Assembly (NCBI GenBank): GCA_949987565.1
Contig: OX465109.1
Span: 21,596,799 to 21,660,798 of the forward strand
Length of the DNA stretch: 64,000 nt
Direction: 5' to 3'
DNA from: Luidia sarsii
Lineage: Eukaryota; Echinodermata; Asteroidea; Paxillosida; Luidiidae
In this document: in pieces, positions 1 to 12,296 of the stretch
Layout: every line of letters starts with the position of its first letter
How positions within the stretch are numbered: the first letter of the stretch is position 1
The notes under the pieces: generated by a model
Told to the model about the DNA's origin: nothing
The model's database searches: none
The model's input: only the letters and a program-made list of their open reading frames with translations
Position numbers and translations under genes: made by a program

Positions 1-2120
1 GGCTCATTAATATATTGAAACATGACATGGCAGGAGTGAGACGTGTATCACAGTCAGGCTTATTGCGGTATTGCAACATGACATGGCAGGAGAGTGACGT
101 GTATCACAGTCAGGCGCATTGCGGTATTGAAACATGACATGGCAGGAGAGTGACGTGTATCACACTCAGGCGCATTGCGGTATTGAAACATGACGTGGCA
201 GGAGAGAGACGTGTATCACAGTCAGGCACATTGCGGTATTGAAACATGACATGGCAGGAGAGTGACGTGTATCACAGTCAGGCACATTGCGGTATTGAAA
301 CATGACATGGCAGGAGAGTGACGTGTATCACAGTCAGGCACATTGCGGTATTGAAACATGACATGGCAGGAGAGTGACGTGTATCACAGTCAGGCACATT
401 GCGGTATTGAAACATGACGTGGCAGAAGAGAGACGTGTATCACAGTCAGGCACATTGCGGTATTGAAACATGACATGGCAGGAGAGTGACGTGTATCACA
501 GTCAGGCACATTGCGGTATTGAAACATGACATGGCAGGAGAGTGACATGTATCACAGTCAGGCTCATTGCAGTATTGAAACATGACATGGCAGGTGAGTG
601 ACGTGTATCACAGTCAGGGGTATTGCGGTATTGAAACATGACATGGCAGGAGAGTTACGTGTATCACAGTCAGGCTCATTGCGATATTGAAACATGACAT
701 GGCAGGAGAGTGACGTGTATCACAGTCAGGCGCATTGCGGTGTTGAAACATTACATGACAGGAGAGTGACGTGTATCACAGTCAGGCTCATTAATATATT
801 GAAACATGACATGGCAGGAGTGAGACGTGTATTACAGTCAGGCTCATTAATATATTGAAACATGACATGGCAGGAGTGAGACGTGTATCACAGTCAGGCT
901 TATTGCGGTATTGAAACATGACATGGCAGGAGAGTGACGTGTATCACAGTCAGGCGCATTGCGGTATTGAAACATGACATGGCAGGAGAGTGACGTGTAT
1001 CACACTCAGGCGCATTGCGGTATTGAAACATGACGTGGCAGGAGAGAGACGTGTATCACAGTCAGGCACATTGCGGTATTGAAACATGACATGGCAGGAG
1101 AGTGACGTGTATCACACTCAGGCGCATTGCGGTATTGAAACATGACGTGGCAGGAGAGAGACGTGTATCACAGTCAGGCACATTGCGGTATTGAAACATG
1201 ACATGGCAGGAGAGTGACGTGTATCACAGTCAGGCACATTGCGGTATTGAAACATGACATGGCAGGAGAGTTACGTGTATCACAGTCAGGCGCATTCTGG
1301 TATTGAAACATGACATGGCAGGAGAGTTACGTGTATCACAGTCAGGCGCATTGCGGTATTGAAACATGACATGGCAGGAGAGTGACGTGTATCACAGTCA
1401 GGCACATTGCGGTATTGAAACATGACATGGCAGGAGAGTGACGTGTATCACACTCAGGCGCATTGCGGTATTGAAACATGACATGGCAGGAGAGAGACGT
1501 GTATCACAGTCAGGCACATTGCGGTATTGAAACATGACATGGCAGGAGAGTGACGTGTATCACAGTCAGGCACATTGCGGTATTGAAACATGACATGGAA
1601 GGAGAGTGACGTGTATCACAGTCAGACGCATTGCGGTATTGAAACATGACATGGCAGGAGAGTGATGTGTATCACAGTCAGGCGCATTGCGGTATTGAAA
1701 CATGACATGGCAGGAAAGTGACGTGTATCACAGTCAGGTACATTGCGGTATTTAAACATGACATGGCAGGAGAGTGACGTGTATCACAGTCAGGCACATT
1801 GCGGTATTGAAACATGACATGGCAGGAGAGTGACGTGTATCACAGTCAGGCTCATTGCGGTATTGAAACATGACATGGCAGGAGAGTGACGTGTATCACA
1901 GTCAGGTACATTGCGGTATTGAAACATGACGTGGCAGGAGAGAGACGTGTATCACAGTCAGGCACATTGCAGTATTGAAACATGACATGGCAGGAGAGTG
2001 ACGTGTATCACAGTCAGGCTCATTGTGATTTTGAAACATGACATGGAAGGAGAGTGACGTGTATCACAGTCAGGCGCATTGCGGTATTGAAACATGACAT
2101 GGCAGGAAAGTGACGTGTAT

Positions 2121-2125
2121 GATAT
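2121..2125 (+). repeat. 5-bp insertion (gatat type) making a 61-bp monomer
   Basis: The usual 'gtgtatcacag' reads 'gtgtatgatatcacag' here. The extra bases repeat a local 'tat', as expected from slippage. The same type is seen at 3195-3199 and 6183-6187. The host monomer also carries 'caggaaagtg', so this is one inherited lineage and not repeated independent events. Confidence 0.85.
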
Positions 2126-2460
2126 CACAGTCAGCCGCATTGCGGTATTGAAACATGACATGGCAGGAGAGTGACGTGTATCACAGTCAGGCTCATTAAT
2201 ATATTGAAACATGACATGGCAGGAGAGTGACGTGTATCACAGTCAGGCTCATTAATATATTGAAACATGACATGGCAGGAGTGAGACGTGTATCACAGTC
2301 AGGCTTATTGCGGTATTAAAACATGACATGACAGGAGAGTGACGTGTATTACAGTCAGGCTCATTAATATATTGAAACATGACATGGCAGGAGTGAGACG
2401 TGTATCACAGTCAGGCTTATTGCGGTATTGAAACATGACATGGCAGGAAAGTGACGTGTA

Positions 2461-2465
2461 CTGTA
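2461..2465 (+). repeat. 5-bp insertion (ctgta type) making a 61-bp monomer
   Basis: The usual 'gtgtatcacag' reads 'gtgtactgtatcacag'. This type also occurs at 3423, 3596, 3769, 6411, 6584 and 6757, always in a monomer with 'caggaaagtg'. The sharing of 'caggaaagtg' with the gatat type suggests the two insertions arose in the same subfamily. Neither is found after about 6.8 kb. Confidence 0.85.
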
Positions 2466-3422
2466 TCACAGTCAGGTGCATTGCGGTATTGAAACATGAC
2501 ATGGCAGGAGAGTGACGTGTATCACACTCAGGCGCATTGCGGTATTGAAACATGACGTGGCAGGAGAGAGACGTGTATCACAGTCAGGCACATTGCGGTA
2601 TTGAAACATGACATGGCAGGAGAGTGACGTGTATCACAGTCAGGCACATTGCGGTATTGAAACATGACATGGCAGGAGAGTGACGTGTATTACAGTCAGG
2701 GGCTTTCTGGTATTGAAACATGACATGGCAGGAGAGTTACGTGTATCACAGTCAGGCGCATTCTGGTATTGAAACATGACATGGCAGGAGAGTTACGTGT
2801 ATCACAGTCAGGCGCATTGCGGTATTGAAACATAATGTGGCAAGAGAGAGACGTGTATCGCAGCCAGGCGCATTGTGGTATTGAAACATGACATGACAGG
2901 AGAGAGACGTGTATCACAGTCAGGCGCATTGCAGTATTGAATCATGACATGGCAGGAGAGTGACGTGTATCACAGTCCGGCGCATTGCGGTATTGAAACA
3001 TGACATGGCAGGAGAGTGACGTGTATCACACTCAGGCGCATTGCGGTATTGAAACATGACGTGGCAGAAGAGAGACGTGTATCACAGTCAGGCACATTGC
3101 GGTATTGAAACATGACATGGCAGGAGAGTGACGTGTATCACAGTCAGGCACATTGCGGTATTGAAACATGACATGGCAGGAAAGTGACGTGTATGATATC
3201 ACAGTCAGGCGCATTGCGGTATTGAAACATGACATGGCAGGAGAGTGACGTGTATCACAGTCAGGCTCATTGTGGTATTGAAACATGACATGGCAGGAGT
3301 GAGACGTGTATTACAGTCAGGCTCATTAATATATTGAAACATGACATGGCAGGAGTGAGACGTTTATCACAGTCAGGCTTATTGCGGTATTGAAACATGA
3401 CATGGCAGGAAAGTGACGTGTA

Positions 3423-3768
3423 CTGTATCACAGTCAGGCGCATTGCGGTATTGAAACATGACATGGCAGGGGAGTGACGTGTATCACAGTCAGGCGCATT
3501 GGGGTATTAAAACATGACATGACAGGAGAGTGACGTGTATTACAGTCAGGCTTATTGCGGTATTGAAACATGACATGGCAGGAAAGTGACGTGTACTGTA
3601 TCACAGTCAGGCGCATTGCGGTATTGAAACATGACATGGCAGGGGAGTGACGTGTATCACAGTCAGGCGCATTGGGGTATTAAAACATGACATGACAGGA
3701 GAGTGACGTGTATTACAGTCAGGCTTATTGCGGTATTGAAACATGACATGGCAGGAAAGTGACGTGTA
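3423..3768 (+). repeat. 173-bp trimer repeat, two full copies in A1
   Basis: Three monomers, one of them 5 bp longer than normal, form a 173-bp unit repeated twice in full (3423-3595 and 3596-3768), with a partial third copy after it. The phase marker is the inserted 'ctgta' in 'gtgtactgtatcacag', at 3423-3427, 3596-3600 and 3769-3773. Each unit also carries a 'caggggagtg' monomer and a 'gcattggggtattaaaac' monomer. The first two copies look identical. Confidence 0.9.
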
Positions 3769-3838
3769 CTGTATCACAGTCAGGCGTATTGCGGTATTGA
3801 AACATGACATGGCAGGGGAGTGACGTGTATTACAGTCA

Positions 3839-6826
3839 GGCTCATTAATATATTGAAACATGACATGGCAGGAGTGAGACGTGTATCACAGTCAGGCTTA
3901 TTGCGGTATTGCAACATGACATGGCAGGAGAGTGACGTGTATCACAGTCAGGCGCATTGCGGTATTGAAACATGACATGGCAGGAGAGTGACGTGTATCA
4001 CACTCAGGCGCATTGCGGTATTGAAACATGACGTGGCAGGAGAGAGACGTGTATCACAGTCAGGCACATTGCGGTATTGAAACATGACATGGCAGGAGAG
4101 TGACGTGTATCACAGTCAGGCACATTGCGGTATTGAAACATGACATGGCAGGAGAGTGACGTGTATCACAGTCAGGCACATTGCGGTATTGAAACATGAC
4201 ATGGCAGGAGAGTGACGTGTATCACAGTCAGGCACATTGCGGTATTGAAACATGACGTGGCAGAAGAGAGACGTGTATCACAGTCAGGCACATTGCGGTA
4301 TTGAAACATGACATGGCAGGAGAGTGACGTGTATCACAGTCAGGCACATTGCGGTATTGAAACATGACATGGCAGGAGAGTGACATGTATCACAGTCAGG
4401 CTCATTGCAGTATTGAAACATGACATGGCAGGTGAGTGACGTGTATCACAGTCAGGGGTATTGCGGTATTAAAACATGACATGGCAGGAGAGTTACGTGT
4501 ATCACAGTCAGGCTCATTGCGATATTGAAACATGACATGGCAGGAGAGTGACGTGTATCACAGTCAGGCGCATTGCGGTGTTGAAACATTACATGACAGG
4601 AGAGTGACGTGTATCACAGTCAGGCTCATTAATATATTGAAACATGACATGGCAGGAGTGAGACGTGTATTACAGTCAGGCTCATTAATATATTGAAACA
4701 TGACATGGCAGGAGTGAGACGTGTATCACAGTCAGGCTTATTGCGGTATTGAAACATGACATGGCAGGAGAGTGACGTGTATCACAGTCAGGCGCATTGC
4801 GGTATTGAAACATGACATGGCAGGAGAGTGACGTGTATCACACTCAGGCGCATTGCGGTATTGAAACATGACGTGGCAGGAGAGAGACGTGTATCACAGT
4901 CAGGCACATTGCGGTATTGAAACATGACATGGCAGGAGAGTGACGTGTATCACACTCAGGCGCATTGCGGTATTGAAACATGACGTGGCAGGAGAGAGAC
5001 GTGTATCACAGTCAGGCACATTGCGGTATTGAAACATGACATGGCAGGAGAGTGACGTGTATCACAGTCAGGCACATTGCGGTATTGAAACATGACATGG
5101 CAGGAGAGTTACGTGTATCACAGTCAGGCGCATTCTGGTATTGAAACATGACATGGCAGGAGAGTTACGTGTATCACAGTCAGGCGCATTGCGGTATTGA
5201 AACATGACATGGCAGGAGAGTGACGTGTATCACAGTCAGGCACATTGCGGTATTGAAACATGACATGGCAGGAGAGTGACGTGTATCACACTCAGGCGCA
5301 TTGCGGTATTGAAACATGACATGGCAGGAGAGAGACGTGTATCACAGTCAGGCACATTGCGGTATTGAAACATGACATGGCAGGAGAGTGACGTGTATCA
5401 CAGTCAGGCACATTGCGGTATTGAAACATGACATGGCAGGAGAGTTACGTGTATCACAGTCAGGCGCATTCTGGTATTGAAACATGACATGGCAGGAGAG
5501 TTACGTGTATCACAGTCAGGCGCATTGCGGTATTGAAACATAATGTGGCAAGAGAGAGACGTGTATCGCAGCCAGGCGCATTGTGGTATTGAAACATGAC
5601 ATGACAGGAGAGAGACGTGTATCACAGTCAGGCGCATTGCAGTATTGAATCATGACATGGCAGGAGAGTGACGTGTATCACAGTCCGGCGCATTGCGGTA
5701 TTGAAACATGACATGGCAGGAGAGTGACGTGTATCACACTCAGGCGCATTGCGGTATTGAAACATGACGTGGCAGAAGAGAGACGTGTATCACAGTCAGG
5801 CACATAGCGGTATTGAAACATGACATGGCAGGAGAGTGACGTGTATCACACTCAGGCACATTGCGGTATTAAAACAAGACATGGCAGGAGAGTGACGTGT
5901 ATCACAGTCAGGCGCATTGCGGTATTGAATCATGACATTGCAGTAGAGTGACATGTACCACAGTCAGGTACTTTGCAATATTGAAACATGACATGGTAGG
6001 AGAGTGACGTGTATCACACTCAGGCGCATTGCGGTATTGAAACATGACGTGGCAGAAGAGAGACGTGTATCACAGTCAGGCACATTGCGGTATTGAAACA
6101 TGACATGGCAGGAGAGTGACGTGTATCACAGTCAGGCACATTGCGGTATTGAAACATGACATGGCAGGAAAGTGACGTGTATGATATCACAGTCAGGCGC
6201 ATTGCGGTATTGAAACATGACATGGCAGGAGAGTGACGTGTATCACAGTCAGGCTCATTGTGGTATTGAAACATGACATGGCAGGAGTGAGACGTGTATT
6301 GCAGTCAGGCTCATTAATATATTGAAACATGACATGGCAGGAGTGAGACGTTTATCACAGTCAGGCTTATTGCGGTATTGAAACATGACATGGCAGGAAA
6401 GTGACGTGTACTGTATCACAGTCAGGCGCATTGCGGTATTGAAACATGACATGGCAGGGGAGTGACGTGTATCACAGTCAGGCGCATTGGGGTATTAAAA
6501 CATGACATGACAGGAGAGTGACGTGTATTACAGTCAGGCTTATTGCGGTATTGAAACATGACATGGCAGGAAAGTGACGTGTACTGTATCACAGTCAGGC
6601 GCATTGCGGTATTGAAACATGACATGGCAGGGGAGTGACGTGTATCACAGTCAGGCGCATTGGGGTATTAAAACATGACATGACAGGAGAGTGACGTGTA
6701 TTACAGTCAGGCTTATTGCGGTATTGAAACATGACATGGCAGGAAAGTGACGTGTACTGTATCACAGTCAGGCGTATTGCGGTATTGAAACATGACATGG
6801 CAGGGGAGTGACGTGTATTACAGTCA
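3839..6826 (+). repeat. Block A higher-order repeat, copy A2 (2988 bp)
   Basis: This unit equals 53 monomers plus four 5-bp insertions (53 x 56 + 20). Its first 1.6 kb copies A1. It skips about 20 monomers of A1, then gains five monomers around 5700-6010, including a distinctive stretch near 5927-5990 with 'gaatcatgacattgcagtag' and 'tactttgcaatattg'. That stretch is also found at 8691 and 14683. The last part (6020-6826) matches 3032-3838 closely, including the 173-bp trimer repeats. Confidence 0.85.
6411..6756 (+). repeat. 173-bp trimer repeat, two full copies in A2
   Basis: This is the same structure as at 3423-3768, carried along in the 2988-bp unit. The inserted 'ctgta' occurs at 6411-6415, 6584-6588 and 6757-6761, again 173 bp apart. 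Trimer amplification therefore came before the kilobase-scale duplication. Confidence 0.9.
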
Positions 6827-7610
6827 GGCTCATTAATATATTGAAACATGACATGGCAGGAGTGAGACGTGTATCACAGTCAGGCTTATTGCGGTATTGC
6901 AACATGACATGGCAGGAGAGTGACGTGTATCACAGTCAGGCGCATTGCGGTATTGAAACATGACATGGCAGGAGAGTGACGTGTATCACACTCAGGCGCA
7001 TTGCGGTATTGAAACATGACGTGGCAGGAGAGAGACGTGTATCACAGTCAGGCACATTGCGGTATTGAAACATGACATGGCAGGAGAGTGACGTGTATCA
7101 CAGTCAGGCACATTGCGGTATTGAAACATGACATGGCAGGAGAGTGACGTGTATCACAGTCAGGCACATTGCGGTATTGAAACATGACATGGCAGGAGAG
7201 TGACGTGTATCACAGTCAGGCACATTGCGGTATTGAAACATGACGTGGCAGAAGAGAGACGTGTATCACAGTCAGGCACATTGCGGTATTGAAACATGAC
7301 ATGGCAGGAGAGTGACGTGTATCACAGTCAGGCACATTGCGGTATTGAAACATGACATGGCAGGAGAGTGACATGTATCACAGTCAGGCTCATTGCAGTA
7401 TTGAAACATGACATGGCAGGTGAGTGACGTGTATCACAGTCAGGCGTATTGCGGTATTGAAACATGACATGGCAGGAGAGTTACGTGTATCACAGTCAGG
7501 CTCATTGCGATATTGAAACATGACATGGCAGGAGAGTGACGTGTATCACAGTCAGGCGCATTGCGGTATTGAAACATTACATGACAGGAGAGTGACGTGT
7601 ATCACAGTCA

Positions 7611-7778
7611 GGCTCATTAATATATTGAAACATGACATGGCAGGAGTGAGACGTGTATTACAGTCAGGCTCATTAATATATTGAAACATGACATGGCAGG
7701 AGTGAGACGTGTATTACAGTCAGGCTCATTAATATATTGAAACATGACATGGCAGGAGAGTGACATGTATCACAGTCA
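7611..7778 (+). repeat. Run of three AT-rich 'attaatatattg' monomers
   Basis: Three consecutive monomers start at 7611, 7667 and 7723 with 'ggctcattaatatattg' instead of 'ggcgcattgcggtattg', which removes the CpG of that region. The first two also have 'caggagtgagacg' instead of 'caggagagtgacg'; the two changes usually travel together. The same variant occurs singly or in pairs through block A (1, 785, 841, about 2190, 3839, 4621, 6827 and others) and nowhere later. Confidence 0.85.
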
Positions 7779-8906
7779 GGCTCATTGCAGTATTGAAACA
7801 TGACATGGCAGGTGAGTGACGTGTATCACAGTCAGGCGTATTGCGGTATTGAAACATGACATGGCAGGAGAGTTACGTGTATCACAGTCAGGCTCATTGC
7901 AGTATTGAAACATGACATGGCAGGTGAGTGACGTGTATCACAGTCAGGCGTATTGCGGTATTGAAACATGACATGACAGGAGAGTGACGTGTATCACAGT
8001 CAGGCACATTGCGGTATTGAAACATGACATGGCAGGAGAGTGACGTGTATCACACTCAGGCGCATTGCGGTATTGAAACATGACGTGGCAGGAGAGAGAC
8101 GTGTATCACAGTCAGGCACATTGCGGTATTGAAACATGACATGGCAGGAGAGTGACGTGTATCACAGTCAGGCACATTGCGGTATTGAAACATGACATGG
8201 CAGGAGAGTTACGTGTATCACAGTCAGGCGCATTCTGGTATTGAAACATGACATGGCAGGAGAGTTACGTGTATCACAGTCAGGCGCATTGCGGTATTGA
8301 AACATAATGTGGCAAGAGAGAGACGTGTATCGCAGCCAGGCGCATTGTGGTATTGAAACATGACATGACAGGAGAGAGACGTGTATCACAGTCAGGCGCA
8401 TTGCAGTATTGAATCATGACATGGCAGGAGAGTGACGTGTATCACAGTCCGGCGCATTGCGGTATTGAAACATGACATGGCAGGAGAGTGACGTGTATCA
8501 CACTCAGGCGCATTGCGGTATTGAAACATGACGTGGCAGAAGAGAGACGTGTATCACAGTCAGGCACATTGCGGTATTGAAACATGACATGGCAGGAGAG
8601 TGACGTGTATCACAGTCAGGCACATTGCGGTATTGAAACATGACATGGCAGGAGAGTGACGTGTATCACAGTCAGGCGCATTGCGGTATTGAATCATGAC
8701 ATTGCAGTAGAGTGACATGTACCACAGTCAGGTACTTTGCAATATTGAAACATGACATGGTAGGAGAGTGACGTGTATTACAGTCAGGCTCATTGCGGTA
8801 TTGAAACATGACATGGCAGGAGAGTGACGTGTATCACAGTCAGGCGCATTGCGGTATTTAAACATGACATGGCAGGAGAGTGACATGTATCACAGTCAGG
8901 CTCATT

Positions 8907-8930
8907 GCGGTATTGAAACTCGACATGGCA
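8907..8930 (+). repeat. Diagnostic 'gaaactcgacatgg' monomer
   Basis: The usual 'gaaacatgacatgg' reads 'gaaactcgacatgg', a two-base change. The same change is at 8915, 14907, 20807, 25307, 31809, 42677, 46990 and 52143, about once per large unit in blocks A to D, but not in the 4201-bp pair or the part of D after 53 kb. Neighbouring monomers ('gaatcatgacatggcagtag' and 'gtgtattacagtcaggctc') are often shared too, so this is a common ancestral module. Confidence 0.85.
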
Positions 8931-8960
8931 GGAGAGTGACGTGTATCACAGTCAGGCACA

Positions 8961-10696
8961 TTGCGGTATTGAAACATGACATGGCAGGAAAGTGACGTGT
9001 ATCACAGTCAGTCTTATTGCGGTATTGAAACATGACCTTGCAGAAGAGTGACGTGTATCACAGTCAGGCACATTGCGGTATTGAAACATGACATGGCAGG
9101 AGAGTGACATGTATCATAGTGAGGCCCATTTCGGTATTGAAACATGACATGGCAGGAAAGTGACGTGTATCATAGTCAGTCTCATTGCGGTATTGAAACA
9201 TGACATGGCAGAAGAGTGACGTGTATCACAGTCAGGCACATTGCGGTATTGAAACCTGATGTGGCAGGAGAGTGACTTGTATCCCAGTCAGGTGCATTGC
9301 GGTATTGAAACATGACATGGCAGGAGAGTGACGTGTATCACAGTCAGGCACATTGCGGTATTGAAACATGACATGGCAGAAGAGTGACGTGTATCACAGT
9401 CAGGCTCATTGTGGAATTCAAACATGACATGGCAGAAGAGTGACATGTATCACAGTCAGGCTCATTGCAGTATTGAAACATGACATGGCAGGAGAGTGAC
9501 GTGTATCACAGTCAGGCGTATTGCGGTATTGAAACATGACATGGCAGGAGAGTGACGTGTATCACAGTCAGGCTCATTGCGATATTGAAACATGACATGG
9601 CAGGAGAGTGACGTGTATCACAGTCAGGCTTATTGCGGTATTGAAACATGACATGACAGGAGAGTGACGTGTATCACAGTCAGGCGCATTGCGGTATTGA
9701 AACATGACATGGCAGGAGAGTGACGTGTATCACAGTCAGGCGCATTGCGGTATTGAAACATGACATGGCAGGAGAGTGACGTGTATCACAGTCAGGCGCA
9801 ATGCGGTATTGAAACATGACATGGCAGGAGAGTGACGTGTATCACAGTCAGGCTCATTGCGATATTGAAACATGACATGGCAGGAGAGTGACGTGTATCA
9901 CAGTCAGGCTCATTGCGGTATTGAAACATGACATGGCAGGAGAGTGACGTGTATCACAGTCAGGCACATTGCGGTATTGAAACATGACATGGCAGGAGAG
10001 TGACGTGTATCACAGTCAGGCGTATTGCGGTATTGAAACATGACATGGCAGGAGAGTGACGTGTATCACAGTCAGGCTCATTGCGATATTGAAACATGAC
10101 ATGGCAGGAGATTGACGTGTATCACAGTCAGGCTTATTGCGGTATTGAAACATGACATGACAGGAGAGTGACGTGTATCACAGTCAGGCGCATTGCGGTA
10201 TTGAAACATGACATGGCAGGAGAGTGACGTGTATCACAGTCAGGCGCATTGCGGTATTGAAACATGACATGGCAGGAGAGTGACGTGTATCACAGTCAGG
10301 CGCATTGCGGTATTGAAACATGACATGGCAGGAGAGTGACGTGTATCACAGTCAGGCTCATTGCGGTATTGAAACATGACATGGCAGGAGAGTGACGTGT
10401 ATCACAGTCAGGTACATTGCGGTATTGAAACATGACGTGGCAGGAGAGAGACGTGTATAACAGTCAGGCACATTGCAGTATTGAAACATGACATGGCAGG
10501 AGAGTGACGTGTATCACAGTCAGGCACATTGCGGTATTGAAACATGACATGGCAGGAGAGTGACATGTATCACAGTGAGGCGCATTGTGGTATTGAAACA
10601 TGACATGGCAGGAGAGTGACGTGTATCACAGTCAGGCGCATTGCGGTATTGAAACATGACATGGCAGGAGAGTGACATGTATCACAGTGAGGCCCA
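8961..10696 (+). repeat. Block B 1736-bp unit, copy 1
   Basis: The marker monomer 'gaaacctgatgtggcagg' at 9251 recurs at 10987, exactly 31 monomers (1736 bp) on. Homology runs from about 8961 to 10560, with scattered substitutions such as 'gaccttg' near 9037 against 'gacatgg' in copy 2. The last two or three monomers before 10697 belong to the junction. Confidence 0.85.
9683..9738 (+). repeat. Representative consensus monomer
   Basis: This copy matches the commonest base at nearly every position by eye and can serve as the reference phase. It contains three CpG sites (ggCGcat, ttgCGgt, gaCGtg), two CATG words five bases apart, and a short inverted repeat GTGA-6 bases-TCAC. Comparing its two 28-base halves gives only about 9 matches, so there is no clear sign that it arose as a 28-bp dimer. 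The starting base is arbitrary because the array is continuous. Confidence 0.9.
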
Positions 10697-12296
10697 TTTC
10701 GGTATTGAAACATGACATGGCAGGAAAGTGACGTGTATCACAGTCAGTCTTATTGCGGTATTGAAACATGACATGGCAGAAGAGTGACGTGTATCACAGT
10801 CAGGCACATTGCGGTATTGAAACATGACATGGCAGGAGAGTGACATGTATCATAGTGAGGCCCATTTCGGTATTGAAACATGACATGGCAGGAAAGTGAC
10901 GTGTATCATAGTCAGTCTCATTGCGGTATTGAAACATGACATGGCAGAAGAGTGACGTGTATCACAGTCAGGCACATTGCGGTATTGAAACCTGATGTGG
11001 CAGGAGAGTGACTTGTATCCCAGTCAGGTGCATTGTGGTATTGAAACATGACATGGCAGGAGAGTGACGTGTATCACAGTCAGGCACATTGCGGTATTGA
11101 AACATGACATGGCAGAAGAGTGACGTGTATCACAGTCAGGCTCATTGTGGAATTCAAACATGACATGGCAGAAGAGTGACATGTATCACAGTCAGGCTCA
11201 TTGCAGTATTGAAACATGACATGGCAGGAGAGTGACGTGTATCACAGTCAGGCGTATTGCGGTATTGAAACATGACATGGCAGGAGAGTGACGTGTATCA
11301 CAGTCAGGCTCATTGCGATATTGAAACATGACATGGCAGGAGAGTGACGTGTATCACAGTCAGGCTTATTGCGGTATTGAAACATGACATGACAGGAGAG
11401 TGACGTGTATCACAGTCAGGCGCATTGCGGTATTGAAACATGACATGGCAGGAGAGTGACGTGTATCACAGTCAGGCGCATTGCGGTATTGAAACATGAC
11501 ATGGCAGGAGAGTGACGTGTATCACAGTCAGGCGCAATGCGGTATTGAAACATGACATGGCAGGAGAGTGACGTGTATCACAGTCAGGCTCATTGCGATA
11601 TTGAAACATGACATGGCAGGAGAGTGACGTGTATCACAGTCAGGCTCATTGCGGTATTGAAACATGACATGGCAGGAGAGTGACGTGTATCACAGTCAGG
11701 CACATTGCGGTATTGAAACATGACATGGCAGGAGAGTGACGTGTATCACAGTCAGGCGTATTGCGGTATTGAAACATGACATGGCAGGAGAGTGACGTGT
11801 ATCACAGTCAGGCTCATTGCGATATTGAAACATGACATGGCAGGAGATTGACGTGTATCACAGTCAGGCTTATTGCGGTATTGAAACATGACATGACAGG
11901 AGAGTGACGTGTATCACAGTCAGGCGCATTGCGGTATTGAAACATGACATGGCAGGAGAGTGACGTGTATCACAGTCAGGCGCATTGCGGTATTGAAACA
12001 TGACATGGCAGGAGAGTGACGTGTATCACAGTCAGGCGCATTGCGGTATTGAAACATGACATGGCAGGAGAGTGACGTGTATCACAGTCAGGCTCATTGC
12101 GGTATTGAAACATGACATGGCAGGAGAGTGACGTGTATCACAGTCAGGTACATTGCGGTATTGAAACATGACGTGGCAGGAGAGAGACGTGTATCACAGT
12201 CAGGCACATTGCAGTATTGAAACATGACATGGCAGGAGAGTGACGTGTATCACAGTCAGGCACATTGCGGTATTGAAACATGACATGGCAGGAGAG
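10697..12296 (+). repeat. Block B 1736-bp unit, copy 2
   Basis: This copy matches 8961-10560 at an offset of 1736 with only a few substitutions seen by eye, for example ttgtgg for ttgcgg near 11037. Homology ends at about 12296, where copy 1 has 'gacatgtatcacagtgagg' and this copy has the ordinary 'gacgtgtatcacagtcagg'. Confidence 0.85.

Larger units (their letters stand above)
1..3838 (+). repeat. Block A higher-order repeat, copy A1 (3838 bp)
   Basis: The opening monomer pair, an 'attaatatattg' monomer followed by one with 'gtattgcaacatg', recurs at 3839 and 6827, which defines three block A units. A1 equals 68 monomers plus six 5-bp insertions (68 x 56 + 30). Bases 1-1597 align with 3839-5435 almost without difference. 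A1 then carries about 1.1 kb (roughly 1598-2727) that A2 lacks. The two align again from about 2728 with a smaller offset (2708, rising to 2988). Position 1 may not be the biological start of the unit, because the window cuts the array there. Confidence 0.85.
6827..8960 (+). repeat. Block A higher-order repeat, copy A3 (partial)
   Basis: The unit starts like A2 and matches it at an offset of 2988 for about 840 bp. It then has a run of three AT-rich monomers (7611-7778) where A2 has two. From about 8100 it follows A2 at an offset near 2764, including the 'cataatgtggcaagagag' monomer at 8299 (also at 2827, 5535 and 14235). It passes into block B type sequence at about 8960, where the 5-bp-insertion monomers and 'attaatatattg' monomers stop for the rest of the window. 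Confidence 0.8.

Noticed and set aside
9683..9738. Origin of the 56-bp monomer from two 28-bp halves
   Set aside because: Placing the two halves side by side gives about 9 matches in 28, only slightly above chance; no other phase gave a clearly better match by eye.
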